64,000 bases of DNA from Pseudomonadota bacterium (GTDB taxonomy: Bacteria; Myxococcota_A; Polyangia; GCA-2747355), in assembly GCA_016711215.1 (NCBI GenBank), contig JADJTL010000001.1:926001-990000 (forward strand), read 5' to 3'. Each line of letters opens with the position of its first letter. Within the stretch, counting starts at the first letter, position 1. A program made the translations under genes and the position numbers. This document shows, in pieces, positions 34,451-43,657 of this stretch. The notes beneath the pieces were generated by a model. The model did not search any database. It saw only the letters and a program-made list of their open reading frames with translations, and had not been told where the DNA came from.

Positions 34451-36687
34451 GCCTTGAGACCAACCCTTTGAGCGCGTCGCCGCCCCTTGGCTGCCCTAGC
34501 CGCGTCCGCGCGAGGCGCTGGCCGAGCGGTCGGTCGCCCGCCTGGCGGCGCCCGCTGCTCGTCGCGCTGGCGCTGGGCCAGGCCGCGGCAGCGCTGATCG
34601 CTTGCGATGCGGAACGGGTGCGCGCGCTGGAGCAGCTGCGCGATCGCGAGGCGAGCGCGCGGGTGCAGGCGCTGCGGGTGCTCGCCGCGCGGCCGGACCC
34701 GGCGCTGGCACCGAAAATTCTGCCGCTCTTGGTCGATCCAGTCGGGCGCGTGCGCCACGCCGCGCTGGTGGCGCTGGGCGTCGTGGGGACGCGCGGGCAT
34801 CTCGACGCCGTGATAGCGCGCCTGCGCGATCGCGATCTCGAGGTGCGCCTGGTCGCTTTGCGTCTGCTCGGCGACAGCGGGCGGGCGCGCGCGGTGCCGA
34901 CCCTGCTGCCGCTCTTGGGCGATGCCAGCGCCATCGTGCGCAATGCCGCCGCGCAGGCGTTGCAGGCCCTCGGGCGCAGCCCGCTGCAGCAACGCCAGGC
35001 TGAGGCCGCGGCGCGCTTCGACGCCGAGCTGCTACGCTTGGCCGACCCGGCGCCCCAGGTGCGGGCCGAGGCCGCACGCGAGCTGGGCCGCAGCGGAGCG
35101 GCTCGGGCCGCGGGGCCGCTCCTACGCCGGCTCGCCGTCGCGGGCGAGAGCACCCTCGTCATTGCCGCCGTGCTGCGGGCGCTCGTTCGCGTCGATGCCG
35201 CGGCGGCGCGGCGCACGCTGCGCGAGCTTGGCACTGCGGCGGATCCAGGGCGTCGGTTGGTCGCAGCCCGCGTGCTTGCGGCACTGCGGCCGCCGGCCTG
35301 GGCACTGCTGCGCGCGGCGCTCTCGGATCCCCAGCCGGAGGTGCGCGGCGCCGCTCTGCGCGGCATCTCCCGGCTGCGCGCCGCTCCGGCTGCCGCGCTC
35401 GATCCGCCCGCCGCCCTGGCCACGGTGCTCTGCGCGGCGCTGGAGCTCGAAGGCGCGGGCGCCCTGCGCTTGTTGGCGGCGGAGGCCGCGGGGGGGCATC
35501 GGCTGGGCTGTGCGCCGCAGGCGCAGGCCGCGGCGGCGCGCGCCCGGCAGGCGCTGGGCGTCGTCGAGCCCTCGGCCGGCCTGACGCGGGCCCTGCTCGA
35601 GGCCTTCGATCTGCTGGCCCGGCTGCGTCGCCAGGAGGACGGTGAGTTGCTGATCGCGCTGCTGCAGCGCGCGATGACGGTGCTGCAGTGGGAGGCGGAG
35701 CCCTGGATCGGCGCGGAGCGTTGGCGTGAGGGGGCAAGCGCCGCGGCGCCCTGGTCCGCGCCACGGGCGACGGCGATCCCCAGCGCCCGAGCCTCGGCGA
35801 AGGCCTCCGGCGAGGCCTTGCACACCTTGCTGTCGCGCTTTCACCTGCGCGCGGCCGATGGCCAGGAGCAGCCGCTGATGCCGCCGACGAGCAGCGCCGA
35901 GGCGGTGGCGTCGCGTTTTGCCTGGCTCCCGCGGACGGTCGAGACGGAGGCGTGGCTCGCGCGCGTGGCCCGCGACGCCGAGGACGCGGTGTTGGCGGCG
36001 GCGGCCCTCGATCGACTGGCCGAGGGGGCGCTGCCCGCCAGCGGGGCGCGTCGCGCCGCGTTCGTCGTCGGGGCGGGTGCCGATGGCCGCGGTGGCGGGG
36101 CTCGGCCCGAGGCTTCGTCGCCGCTGCAGCAGGCGGTGGAGGTGGGGCTCGGCTCAATCGATCGCCAGCGCCGGCGCGCGGCCACCGGCGCTTGTGTGCA
36201 GCTGCCGCCGCCGCAAGGGGAGGCCCGGGCCCTCGGGCTGCTCGGCGACGCCGACGGCGCCGTTCGTGAGGCCGCCGCGCTGGTGTTGGGGCGCCTGCGG
36301 GCGCATCAGGCGCTGCCGGCGCTGCTGGTGCTCCTGGCCCGGGATCCGTCGCCCGCGCTGGTGCACGCGCTCGCGCTCCTGAGGGATCGGCGGGCGACTC
36401 GCCCCTTGCTACGGCTGCTCGAGGAGGACCACCCCGCGCCCCGGCTCGGCGAGCGCCGGGTGGTCGTCGAGGCGCTGGGCGCGCTGGCCGATCAGGCGGC
36501 GGCGCCTGCCTTGGAGCGCGAGCTCGGCCATCCCGATTGGCGCCTGCGCCGGGCCGCCGCGAGCGCTCTGGCGCGGGCTGGGCGCGCGCGCTCGCGCGAG
36601 CTGCTCGGGGATTGCGCGGCCGACTACTACGGCGCCGTGCGGCAGGCCTGCGCCGAGGCGCTCGCGAAGCTGGCCGCGGCCCGCTGA
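34447..36687 (+). CDS. HEAT-repeat lipoprotein, 746 aa
   Basis: GTG at 34447 overlaps the DUF374 stop (GTGA). The N-terminus has a basic tail, then a signal segment ending in the lipobox LIAC (Cys53), with Asp at +2, which in enterobacteria retains lipoproteins in the inner membrane. The mature part is HEAT/PBS-lyase-like repeats of about 31 residues: DPVGRVRHAALVALGVVG, DRDLEVRLVALRLLGDSG, DASAIVRNAAAQALQALG, DPAPQVRAEAARELGRSG, and again near the end HPDWRLRRAAASALARAG. A non-repeat insert occupies about residues 330-560. Such solenoids bind proteins; its place as fourth gene behind a sugar-lipid synthase, exporter and acyltransferase suggests a scaffold for that pathway (inference). Confidence 0.85.
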   Translation: MSLETNPLSASPPLGCPSRVRARRWPSGRSPAWRRPLLVALALGQAAAALIACDAERVRALEQLRDREASARVQALRVLAARPDPALAPKILPLLVDPVGRVRHAALVALGVVGTRGHLDAVIARLRDRDLEVRLVALRLLGDSGRARAVPTLLPLLGDASAIVRNAAAQALQALGRSPLQQRQAEAAARFDAELLRLADPAPQVRAEAARELGRSGAARAAGPLLRRLAVAGESTLVIAAVLRALVRVDAAAARRTLRELGTAADPGRRLVAARVLAALRPPAWALLRAALSDPQPEVRGAALRGISRLRAAPAAALDPPAALATVLCAALELEGAGALRLLAAEAAGGHRLGCAPQAQAAAARARQALGVVEPSAGLTRALLEAFDLLARLRRQEDGELLIALLQRAMTVLQWEAEPWIGAERWREGASAAAPWSAPRATAIPSARASAKASGEALHTLLSRFHLRAADGQEQPLMPPTSSAEAVASRFAWLPRTVETEAWLARVARDAEDAVLAAAALDRLAEGALPASGARRAAFVVGAGADGRGGGARPEASSPLQQAVEVGLGSIDRQRRRAATGACVQLPPPQGEARALGLLGDADGAVREAAALVLGRLRAHQALPALLVLLARDPSPALVHALALLRDRRATRPLLRLLEEDHPAPRLGERRVVVEALGALADQAAAPALERELGHPDWRLRRAAASALARAGRARSRELLGDCAADYYGAVRQACAEALAKLAAAR

Positions 36688-36724
36688 GCCGCGTGCAGGG
36701 GGCGGGGTCCCGCGGCCGGCGGTC

Positions 36725-38875
36725 TCAGCGGCGGAGAACCGTGCGCACGTAGAGGCTGGAGCCCCGGCGCTTATCACTGACCCGGAAGACGATATCGTTT
36801 CTTCCGGGCACCAACGCCAAGCGGTGGAGGAAGCGCGCGCTGTGGTCGAGCTGCAGCGCTTGGCCATTGATCTGAATCGCCGTCCCCGGCCTGATCGCCC
36901 CGCGAACCTCGAGCTCCGCGGTCGTCACGACCGTACCGTTGCGCGGATAGACGATCTGCAGGTCAGGGGTCGCGTTGTCGTAGGCGACGCGCAGGCGCCG
37001 CTGTTCGCTGGTCCGCACGAGGGTCTCGCCGGCGCGGCCAACGACGTACCAAATATAGGTGCCCTCGCCGAGGTGGCCCGCGGGGAGGGTGAGCGAGGTG
37101 CTCGACGTCGTCTCGTTGACCAGCACGGTGCCGACGTCGCTCTCGCTCACGACCTTCACCGCATAGCTGGTCGCACCGGCGATCGCGTCCCAGGTGAAGA
37201 CGAAGCGCGGCAAGCTGTTCTGGTAGTAAACGGTGGTGTTGCCGTAGTCCTCGCGGATCAGGTTGCGGGGCGGACGCAGATTCTCCAGGGCGCGATGCGA
37301 GGTGTCGGGCACGAGGGTCAGCCGTCCCGCGGTCGCGGCGCCGAGGCGACCGGTGCTGTTCACGGGGCGCAGGCGCCAGAAGTACACTGTTTCGCGCGCG
37401 CCTCGATCGAGCTGCAGCGTCAGCTCGCGCCGGCGCAGCGCGTCGGCGAAGAGCGGTCGCTGAAAGGCGCTCGAGCGGCTGACCTCGACGACCGTGCGTT
37501 CAGCCGGCGCTGAGCGCCAGTCGAAGGTGACGGGGAGCGTGCGGCCGGCGACAAAGACGCGGGTCGGGCCGGGCTCGGTGATGCGCAGCGCGGAGGCCGT
37601 GGCGCGCCGGCTCGGGCCGATCTTCCCGGCGCTCAGCAGCACCGACTCGCCGGCCTCGAGCGTGCGCGGCTCACCCTGCTGGGCGATCAGGCCCGCCTCG
37701 CCGCGCAGCACCTCGAGCTCGGCGTCATGCTCGCGCTGGTGCACGGCGATCGAGGAATCACGGAAGCCCGCGCGAGGCGTCACCGTTACCCCCTCGACGA
37801 CCGTGGGCAGCGGGTTCTTGGGGGCCTGCGCGCTGCCGCTCAGCGTCCAGCGCCCCGTGCGCGCCTCGAGCCGCAGCCCCGGGCCTGCGCCGCGGCGGTC
37901 GCGCCGCAAGACGAAGAGCCCAGGGCCTGTGAGCTGCGTCTGGGGCCCGTCCCGGCGGCCCACGAGCGCCCGCGCCTGCGTCCCGAGGCGCAGCGCGCTG
38001 CCGAACGCCACCGGCCGGGGCTGCGTCCCGCGGAGGGCCGCGAAGGCGCCCTGCTCACCGAGGCGAAGCTCGACGGCGCCACGGCCAACGCGGCGCACAA
38101 AGAAGCCGTCGGTGCGCCCGGCATCCTCCGCGGGTGGCTCGGCGATCGGGCCGCGAGCGTCGTCGCCGAGACCCCCATCGGCCGGCGTGGCGCCGTCCGC
38201 GGTCGCGGTCGCGGAGGCAGCCGTGGGGGTTGGCGTGGGCGCAGCAGGGCGGGCCGTGGCCAGCGTCAGCTCCAGCGTGCCCCCAGCCACCACCTGCGTG
38301 CGCTCCCCGTCCGCCCCCTCGACGCGAGCCTCGCCAAAGACCACCTCGAGTCGCGCCGGCGTGCTGGTGCTCGCGGCGGAGAGCGTGGCCTGAGCGGCCT
38401 GGCCCAACGTGATCTGGCGGCCACCGACGCGAATGACCAAGGTCGCAGCCTCGACCGCGGCGGCCGTCCCCTCGAGCTGGCCTTGTGCCAGTTCGAGCGT
38501 GACCTGGTCGCCAGTCGAGGACCGGGGCGAGAACTCGACGACCGAGAGGGGCGCGACCCGCAGGCGGCCACCGCTGCGGAGCGCCAGCGTCGCCCGGCTC
38601 GCCTCCGCCGTCTCGATCCGTCCGCCGCTGCGGATCAGCGCGCCGACGGTCGCCGCGACCAGGGGGTGCTGCCGCTGCGCGGCGACGTTGACGTGGCCGC
38701 TGCTGGTCGCCACCTCGGCGACCCAATCCACCGGACGCGCCGGGGTGCGGACGCAGGCGCCGAGGCATAACGCGAGCGCGGTGAAGAGCGCGCGGCCGAC
38801 CCGCTGGTGGTCCGGGCCCCGGCGCTCGCCAGCGAGCTTGCGCGCGATCCGCTGCGGTCTCGATCGCCCGCGCAT
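36725..38875 (-). CDS. FecR-domain lipoprotein with Ig-like modules, 716 aa
   Basis: ATG at 38875 has GGGAGAGG upstream and is preferred over GTG 38899. A lipobox LGAC ends the signal (ALFTALALCLGAC). A first FecR-like domain follows (ATVGALIRSGGRIETAEASRATL, GGRLRVAPLSVVEF), then a Thr/Ala/Pro linker, then a second FecR-like stretch (FGSALRLGTQARALV, LEVLRGEAGLIAQQGEP). The last 300 residues contain fibronectin- or Ig-like segments (PVTFDWRSAPAERTVVEVS, RFVFTWDAIAGATSYAVKV) and end with a bacterial Ig-like strand set (PGRNDIVFRVSDKR). No sigma factor is nearby, so this is probably a structural or ligand-binding surface protein rather than an anti-sigma regulator. Confidence 0.85.
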   Translation of the reverse strand: MRGRSRPQRIARKLAGERRGPDHQRVGRALFTALALCLGACVRTPARPVDWVAEVATSSGHVNVAAQRQHPLVAATVGALIRSGGRIETAEASRATLALRSGGRLRVAPLSVVEFSPRSSTGDQVTLELAQGQLEGTAAAVEAATLVIRVGGRQITLGQAAQATLSAASTSTPARLEVVFGEARVEGADGERTQVVAGGTLELTLATARPAAPTPTPTAASATATADGATPADGGLGDDARGPIAEPPAEDAGRTDGFFVRRVGRGAVELRLGEQGAFAALRGTQPRPVAFGSALRLGTQARALVGRRDGPQTQLTGPGLFVLRRDRRGAGPGLRLEARTGRWTLSGSAQAPKNPLPTVVEGVTVTPRAGFRDSSIAVHQREHDAELEVLRGEAGLIAQQGEPRTLEAGESVLLSAGKIGPSRRATASALRITEPGPTRVFVAGRTLPVTFDWRSAPAERTVVEVSRSSAFQRPLFADALRRRELTLQLDRGARETVYFWRLRPVNSTGRLGAATAGRLTLVPDTSHRALENLRPPRNLIREDYGNTTVYYQNSLPRFVFTWDAIAGATSYAVKVVSESDVGTVLVNETTSSTSLTLPAGHLGEGTYIWYVVGRAGETLVRTSEQRRLRVAYDNATPDLQIVYPRNGTVVTTAELEVRGAIRPGTAIQINGQALQLDHSARFLHRLALVPGRNDIVFRVSDKRRGSSLYVRTVLRR

Positions 38876-38957
38876 GCCCTCTCCCACGGCAATCCCCACG
38901 ACTCAGCGGCTCCTTCGCGCGCCCAGCGCCGGGCGCCAGGGCACGCCTGGAAGGGCG

Positions 38958-38985
38958 TTGAAACCTGCGAGGAAGGTTGCATACT
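38958..38985 (+). promoter_or_regulatory. Candidate sigma70-type promoter of the capA-like gene
   Basis: TTGAAA (38958-38963) and CATACT (38980-38985) are 16 bases apart. The predicted start near 38992 gives a leader of about 48 bases containing GGAAGGGG before ATG 39040. It lies in the divergent gap with the FecR lipoprotein gene. Confidence 0.45.
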
Positions 38986-39039
38986 CGCGTCCCTGTCGCA
39001 ATCTTCGCGGGGCTCGAAGGCGCCGCCGGAAGGGGCTCG

Positions 39040-40143
39040 ATGCGCTGGGTCGCGCTGCTCTCGCTGACGGCAGTCGGTTATCTAGGGCTGCTCTGGCTCT
39101 GGAATCCGCTCGTCGCGCCCGGGCCGCCCGAATGGCGCTCGGGCGCTGCGCGCCGGAGGGCGGGCGACGTGGTGATCGTGATCGGCGGCGACACGGCGCC
39201 GACCGACGCGGCCGACCCCTGGCTGCGTCGCCATGGCTACCGCTACCCCTTCGCGGGCACCGCCGCGCTGCTCCGTGATAGCGACCTCGCGCTGGTCAAT
39301 CTCGAGAGCGCAGTGGGCGACGCGCCACGCGGCTGGCCGCTCTACAAGCGCTACCGCTATCGCACCGCGCCGCAGGCGCTCGCGGCGCTGCGCTGGGCTG
39401 GCATCGATGCCGTGACCCTGGCGAACAACCACGCGCTGGATGATGGTCGCGAGGGTTTGTTGGTCACGCTGGGGCTGCTGCGCCAGGCCGGCCTGGCGGC
39501 GATCGGTGCCGGCGCCGATGCCGCCGCCGCGCGACGCGGGACGATCTTCACGCTTCGCGGCACGCGGGTCGGTGTGCTGGCCTATCTCGAGGATTCGCTG
39601 ATGGACAGCCTCTACTGGCCCTCGTTCGCCTGGGGCGCGCGGCCCGGTTGTGCGCGGCTCGAGGCGCGGCACGCCCGCGATGACATCGCGCGCCTGCGGC
39701 GGGCCGGCGCCGATGTCGTCATCGTCATCGCGCATTGGGGACGGACCTACGCCGACGTCACGGCCGTGCAGCGCTTCTATGCCTGGTACCTGACCGCGGC
39801 GGGGGCCGATCTCGTCGTCGGCCACCATCCGCATCTGCCGCAGCCGCTCGCGCGCTCGCACGGACGTCCGGTGGTCTTCAGCCTCGGGAATTACGCGTTT
39901 GGTACGCCCGGGCGGCGCTTGCTGCGCTATGGGCTGCTGCTGCGGGTGGTGCTGCGCGAGCGCCGCCTGCAGCGCCTCGAGTTGCTTCCGCTCTTGGTGC
40001 AGAACCGCCAGGTCGACTTCCAGCCGCGGCGCCCCGCGCCGGCCGAGGCGAGGGCGCTGCTCCGGCGCCTGGCGCGGCGTTCTGCCGCCTACGGGGCCCC
40101 CTTGCGCGTCTTGGCCGATCGCGCCGTTTTGGATCAGCGATGA
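39040..40143 (+). CDS. CapA-family protein (poly-gamma-glutamate-type capsule biosynthesis, metallophosphatase fold), 367 aa
   Basis: ATG at 39040 has GGAAGGGG upstream. An N-terminal membrane anchor (LLSLTAVGYLGLLWLWNPLV) places the catalytic domain outside. CapA motifs: IVIGGDTAPTD, LALVNLESAVGD, VTLANNHALDDG, VVIVIAHWGRTYA and LVVGHHPHLPQPL, with SLGNYAFG near the end. These histidine and aspartate positions make up the calcineurin-like metal site. CapA-type proteins take part in polyglutamate capsule export or release, yet no capB or capC gene is visible, so the substrate here is open. The gene ends two bases from the end of the convergent outer-membrane protein gene. Confidence 0.88.
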   Translation: MRWVALLSLTAVGYLGLLWLWNPLVAPGPPEWRSGAARRRAGDVVIVIGGDTAPTDAADPWLRRHGYRYPFAGTAALLRDSDLALVNLESAVGDAPRGWPLYKRYRYRTAPQALAALRWAGIDAVTLANNHALDDGREGLLVTLGLLRQAGLAAIGAGADAAAARRGTIFTLRGTRVGVLAYLEDSLMDSLYWPSFAWGARPGCARLEARHARDDIARLRRAGADVVIVIAHWGRTYADVTAVQRFYAWYLTAAGADLVVGHHPHLPQPLARSHGRPVVFSLGNYAFGTPGRRLLRYGLLLRVVLRERRLQRLELLPLLVQNRQVDFQPRRPAPAEARALLRRLARRSAAYGAPLRVLADRAVLDQR

Positions 40144-40144
40144 G

Positions 40145-41695
40145 CTAGCGATAGAGCTCGACGTTGAGGATCACCGTGCTGCCCTCGAAGACGCGCAGCT
40201 TCTTGCGCTGCGGGCGATAGCGCGGCGCTGAGATCACGATCTCGTACTCGCCGGGCTTCAGCTCGAGCGAGAACTGGCCGCGGGCGTCGACCGCGAGCGT
40301 CCGGTCGATCCCTGGCAAGAGGACCGTCGCCTTGGCCAGCGCGGCGCCGCCGCGGGCGCTGACAATGCCGCGCAGCGTACCCAGGCTGATCGTGGCCTTG
40401 CGCAGCAGCCGCAGCTTCAGGGGCGGTGCGTTCGCGCGCACCGTGGCCTCGGTCTCAAGCGGCTCAAAGCCGGGGGCATCGGCCCGCAGCGTGGTCGCGC
40501 CGAGGGGCAGGGGGAAGGTCAGGAAGGCCCCCGTCTTCGGCGCCACGGCCAGCGCGGAGGACGCTGCGCCCTCGACGCTGATGCGCGCATCCCAGACCGG
40601 CTCGCCGCTGTCATCGGCGACGACGGTGCCGCTGAGCGCGAAGCGTGCGGGCTCGACGGGCGCGCGCGCCCCGATCGCCGACGCCTCGTCGCGCGCTGGG
40701 CGACGCGGGTGAACGGGCGCGGCGGGCCAGGGGTCGAAGCGATAGCTGAGGCCGACGGTCAGTGCCCAGGGCGGGATGGCAAAGGCGTAGCGCTGCGCAG
40801 GCAAGGTGCTCGGAGCTCCGTCGCCGACGCCCGTCAGGCCGAGGTCGACGGCCGCCAGTAGCTGCAGGCCACGCCGCGGGCCCAGCCAGGCGCGGACGCC
40901 GAGCGTCAGCGATCCCGGGCTATCGCCGAGGCCTGGGGCGCCAGCACCGACGAAGGGCTGCAGGCTCAGCTCGAGGAAGGGGCCGACCCAGCGCGTCAAG
41001 TACTCGACGCCAGCCCGCGCCAGCACGCGGTGGAACGAGCTGACCTGGGCGGAGAAGCGTTGCGCCGGGCTGAGCGCGGCGAGGTCATCGAAGAGGTTCT
41101 CGGAGCCGTCGAAGTGGAAGCCGAGGTTGACGTGTGCGCGTAGCGGCAGGGCCTGTGGCCCCTGCCAGGTCGCCAGCGCGGCTACCGTCGTGTTGAGCGC
41201 CGAGCCCGAGAGCTTGAAGAATCCGGCAGCGGAGGGCAGCCGGAAATCCAGCAGGCCGCCGACGTGAAGCCCGTGACCGAGGGCAAAGCCCGTCTTGATC
41301 GCGAGCTCCGGATCGCCCACCGCGACCTGGAGCTCGTCGCGTGGCGCACCGGTCGTCTCGTCAGAAACCACGTGCACCGCGAAGGCCGCCGCGAGGAAGC
41401 GCCAGGGCGTCCAGGCCACGCTGTAGCTCGCCGCCATGCGCGCGTGGTCGGCCTTGGCGTCGTCGATCGCGAGGAAGTTATGCGCCGCGTAGAACTCATA
41501 GCTCGAGCCGACGACGAAGAAGCCGGGTGGCTGGAGGTCGGCGGAGACGACCCGCAAGAGGCCGCGCAGGCCGATCCGATCAGTCCCGCCGAGCAGCGTC
41601 GCGCGCGTCGTCTGGGCTGCGCCGATTGCGCAGGGGGCGCAGAGGGCAATCCCGACCAGGAGCCCAAGCAAGAAGCGACGAGGGGCGAGTCGCAT
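40145..41695 (-). CDS. Outer-membrane beta-barrel protein with C-terminal carboxypeptidase-regulatory-like modules, 516 aa
   Basis: ATG at 41695 has AAGGAA eight bases upstream. A signal peptide (LLGLLVGIALCAPCAIGAA) is followed by about 290 residues of alternating beta strands typical of a barrel (SVAWTPWRFLAAAFAVHVV, ALPLRAHVNLGFHFDGS, SLTLGVRAWLGPRRGLQLL, ALTVGLSYRFDPW). Two regulatory-like beta sandwiches come next: FALSGTVVADDSGEPVWDA and ISLGTLRGIVSARGGAALA, ending with a PEGA-like strand (PGEYEIVISAPRYRPQRK). Barrel plus sandwich suggests a surface structural or transport protein; substrate unknown. It is divergent from the Ser/Thr kinase gene, with 130 bases between starts. Confidence 0.78.
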   Translation of the reverse strand: MRLAPRRFLLGLLVGIALCAPCAIGAAQTTRATLLGGTDRIGLRGLLRVVSADLQPPGFFVVGSSYEFYAAHNFLAIDDAKADHARMAASYSVAWTPWRFLAAAFAVHVVSDETTGAPRDELQVAVGDPELAIKTGFALGHGLHVGGLLDFRLPSAAGFFKLSGSALNTTVAALATWQGPQALPLRAHVNLGFHFDGSENLFDDLAALSPAQRFSAQVSSFHRVLARAGVEYLTRWVGPFLELSLQPFVGAGAPGLGDSPGSLTLGVRAWLGPRRGLQLLAAVDLGLTGVGDGAPSTLPAQRYAFAIPPWALTVGLSYRFDPWPAAPVHPRRPARDEASAIGARAPVEPARFALSGTVVADDSGEPVWDARISVEGAASSALAVAPKTGAFLTFPLPLGATTLRADAPGFEPLETEATVRANAPPLKLRLLRKATISLGTLRGIVSARGGAALAKATVLLPGIDRTLAVDARGQFSLELKPGEYEIVISAPRYRPQRKKLRVFEGSTVILNVELYR

Positions 41696-41768
41696 GCGCT
41701 GTGTTCCTTCCCAAAGGACCGTGCGCGCCGGGACGAGCTGCTCAGGGAACTCGGCGCACGTGGTCGGT

Positions 41769-41797
41769 TTGCGACGGTAAGTATTTAACTGTACAAT
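41769..41797 (+). promoter_or_regulatory. Sigma70-type promoter of the Ser/Thr kinase gene
   Basis: TTGCGA (41769-41774) is exactly 17 bases from TACAAT (41792-41797), in a locally AT-rich patch (GTATTTAACTGTACAATCG) that stands out in this GC-rich window. The predicted start near 41804 gives a leader of about 20 bases. No strong ribosome site precedes ATG 41826. Confidence 0.55.
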
Positions 41798-41825
41798 CGT
41801 TTTGCTCTTCACTTCAACCCTTGCG

Positions 41826-43556
41826 ATGGAGCCACAGGTGGAAGCCGGCGGTGCGGCGGCGGGGGCGGATCGCCCGGTGAGGGGCGATCGCCACGGACGC
41901 TACGAGATCATCGACCGGCTCGCGACCGGCGGCATGGGCGAGGTGTACCTGGCGCGGGTCGTCGGGGCCGCCGGCTTTCAGAAGCTGGTGGTGATCAAGA
42001 AGATCCTGCCGCATCTGGCCGAGCAGGCGACCTTTGTCGAGGGGCTGGTCAAGGAGGCGAAGCTCCTGACCGAGCTGACCCATCCAAACATCGTCCAGGT
42101 GCTCGATCTGGGACGTGATGGTCGCGACTACTTCATGGCGATGGAGTACGTCCCCGGCTACAACCTGGCGACGATCGCCCATTACTGCGCGCAGAAGCGG
42201 ATGGTGATCCCGGCGTCCGTCTGCACCTACATCGGCCTGCAGGTCTTGGCGGCGCTCGAATATGCGCACGGGATGGTCGATGCCGAGGGCAATCGCCGCA
42301 ACGTGATCCACCGCGATGTCAGCCCGCAGAACGTGCTGGTCGACCGCGGCGGCCCGGTCAAGCTGACCGACTTTGGCATCGCGAAGATCGTCAGCGAGGC
42401 GGAGGGCGAGCTGACGACGACGCTGAAGGGCAAGTTCCGGTACATGGCGCCCGAGGCGATCGACGGCGGGCGCGTCGACCAACGCTACGATCTCTTCGCG
42501 GTCGGCATCATTCTCTTCGAGGCGCTCTGCCGCCGGCACCTCTTCGGGGGCCGCAGCGACGTCGAGATTCTGGCGCAGGTGCGCGCGGCGAAGGTGCCCT
42601 CGATCGATCGCTACCACCCCGCGATCCCGCGCTTACTGCAGGAGGTCATCGAGCGCTCGCTGCGCCGCGATCCGGCCGCGCGCTTCCAGAGCGCCGGAGA
42701 GTTCGCCAGCGCGCTGCGCGAGGCCCTCTGGCCCCAGGCCGAGGGGGAGGCCGCCAAGGAGCTGCGCGCCTTCATCACCGCGCTCTACGATCAGCCCGAC
42801 TTCCCGCTCAGTCGGCCGAAGCTGCCGGTCGCGCCCAAGCTGGATGCGCCGCTCGTGGCGACGCGCTCGATCGTGCTGCGCTCCGATGTCGTCGCTGCCG
42901 CCGAGGGGACGCCGGAGCGTGGCGCCCGCCGACGCGAACGCTCGCGGAGCGCCCGCGAGGGCTTGTTATGGGCCGCCGTGCTGGCCATCACCCTGGTGCT
43001 TGGCTTCCTCGTCAGCGCGCAGCTTCGGCGCCCGCTGGCGCCGGTGTCGCTGCCGGCGGGGTCGGCAGGGGCGCTCGGTGGGCCGGGCGCCGCGGGTCGC
43101 TTGCGAGGCCCGAGGGAGGGCGCCGGCGCGGACGCCGGTCGGCCCGCCAGCGCCAGCACCAGCACGGCGGCAGCCGCTGCCGGCCGAGACGGCAGTAGCG
43201 GCCGTGAGCATGATCCCGGGCCGGGTCGGAGCCAACGTCAACCCGTCGCGCGGCGCGAGGTTCCCTTCACGCAGGCGATGGGCAGTCGCGCGCTGGCGCG
43301 ACAGGGCGGCGCGATCACGGCCTGCTTCCGGACGCACATGCCCGCCGGTCGGGCAGAGGTCACGTTGCGCGTGATCTCGACGGTGCTCGGTGATGGACGG
43401 GTGGCCGCGGTGACGATCGAGCCGCCCGAGGAGGCGAGCTCGCCGATCGGCCGCTGTGTCTCGGGGTTGGCCCGCCGCGTCCGCTATCCCTCTCACGACC
43501 GTCCGCAGGTGACCTTCGTGCAACCGTTGACCGTTCGTCGCGCCGCCGCCCGTTGA
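41826..43556 (+). CDS. Membrane Ser/Thr protein kinase with AgmX/PglI-like C-terminal domain, 576 aa
   Basis: A Hanks-type kinase: glycine loop ATGGMGEVY, catalytic lysine 58 or 59 in VVIKKIL, HRD at 162-164 (HRDVSPQN), DFG at 182-184 and APE in MAPEAIDGG. All needed residues are present. One membrane helix at about 379-398 (LLWAAVLAITLVLGFLVSA) is followed by a long low-complexity Ser/Ala/Gly linker and a C-terminal domain of about 90 residues (ACFRTHMPAGRAEVTLRVI, RCVSGLARRVRYPS, VTFVQPLTV). That domain has Cys500 and Cys544, placed as in AgmX/PglI and TonB-like periplasmic domains of myxobacteria. It may sense an envelope signal; the ligand is unknown. Confidence 0.9.
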   Translation: MEPQVEAGGAAAGADRPVRGDRHGRYEIIDRLATGGMGEVYLARVVGAAGFQKLVVIKKILPHLAEQATFVEGLVKEAKLLTELTHPNIVQVLDLGRDGRDYFMAMEYVPGYNLATIAHYCAQKRMVIPASVCTYIGLQVLAALEYAHGMVDAEGNRRNVIHRDVSPQNVLVDRGGPVKLTDFGIAKIVSEAEGELTTTLKGKFRYMAPEAIDGGRVDQRYDLFAVGIILFEALCRRHLFGGRSDVEILAQVRAAKVPSIDRYHPAIPRLLQEVIERSLRRDPAARFQSAGEFASALREALWPQAEGEAAKELRAFITALYDQPDFPLSRPKLPVAPKLDAPLVATRSIVLRSDVVAAAEGTPERGARRRERSRSAREGLLWAAVLAITLVLGFLVSAQLRRPLAPVSLPAGSAGALGGPGAAGRLRGPREGAGADAGRPASASTSTAAAAAGRDGSSGREHDPGPGRSQRQPVARREVPFTQAMGSRALARQGGAITACFRTHMPAGRAEVTLRVISTVLGDGRVAAVTIEPPEEASSPIGRCVSGLARRVRYPSHDRPQVTFVQPLTVRRAAAR

Positions 43557-43623
43557 GCGCCGCTCGGCGCCGGCCGCCCTTGCTCCGCCCTTGGGGGCCG
43601 CCCTCGGGCCGCCCTTGGGCCGC

Positions 43624-43651
43624 TTGACTCGCCACCGGGCGCGGGTATCGT
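43624..43651 (+). promoter_or_regulatory. Candidate leaderless promoter of accD
   Basis: TTGACT (43624-43629) and TATCGT (43646-43651) are 16 bases apart. The -10 ends six bases before the accD ATG at 43658, so the predicted transcription start coincides with the start codon. No Shine-Dalgarno sequence is present. Confidence 0.45.
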
Positions 43652-43657
43652 TCGCCG

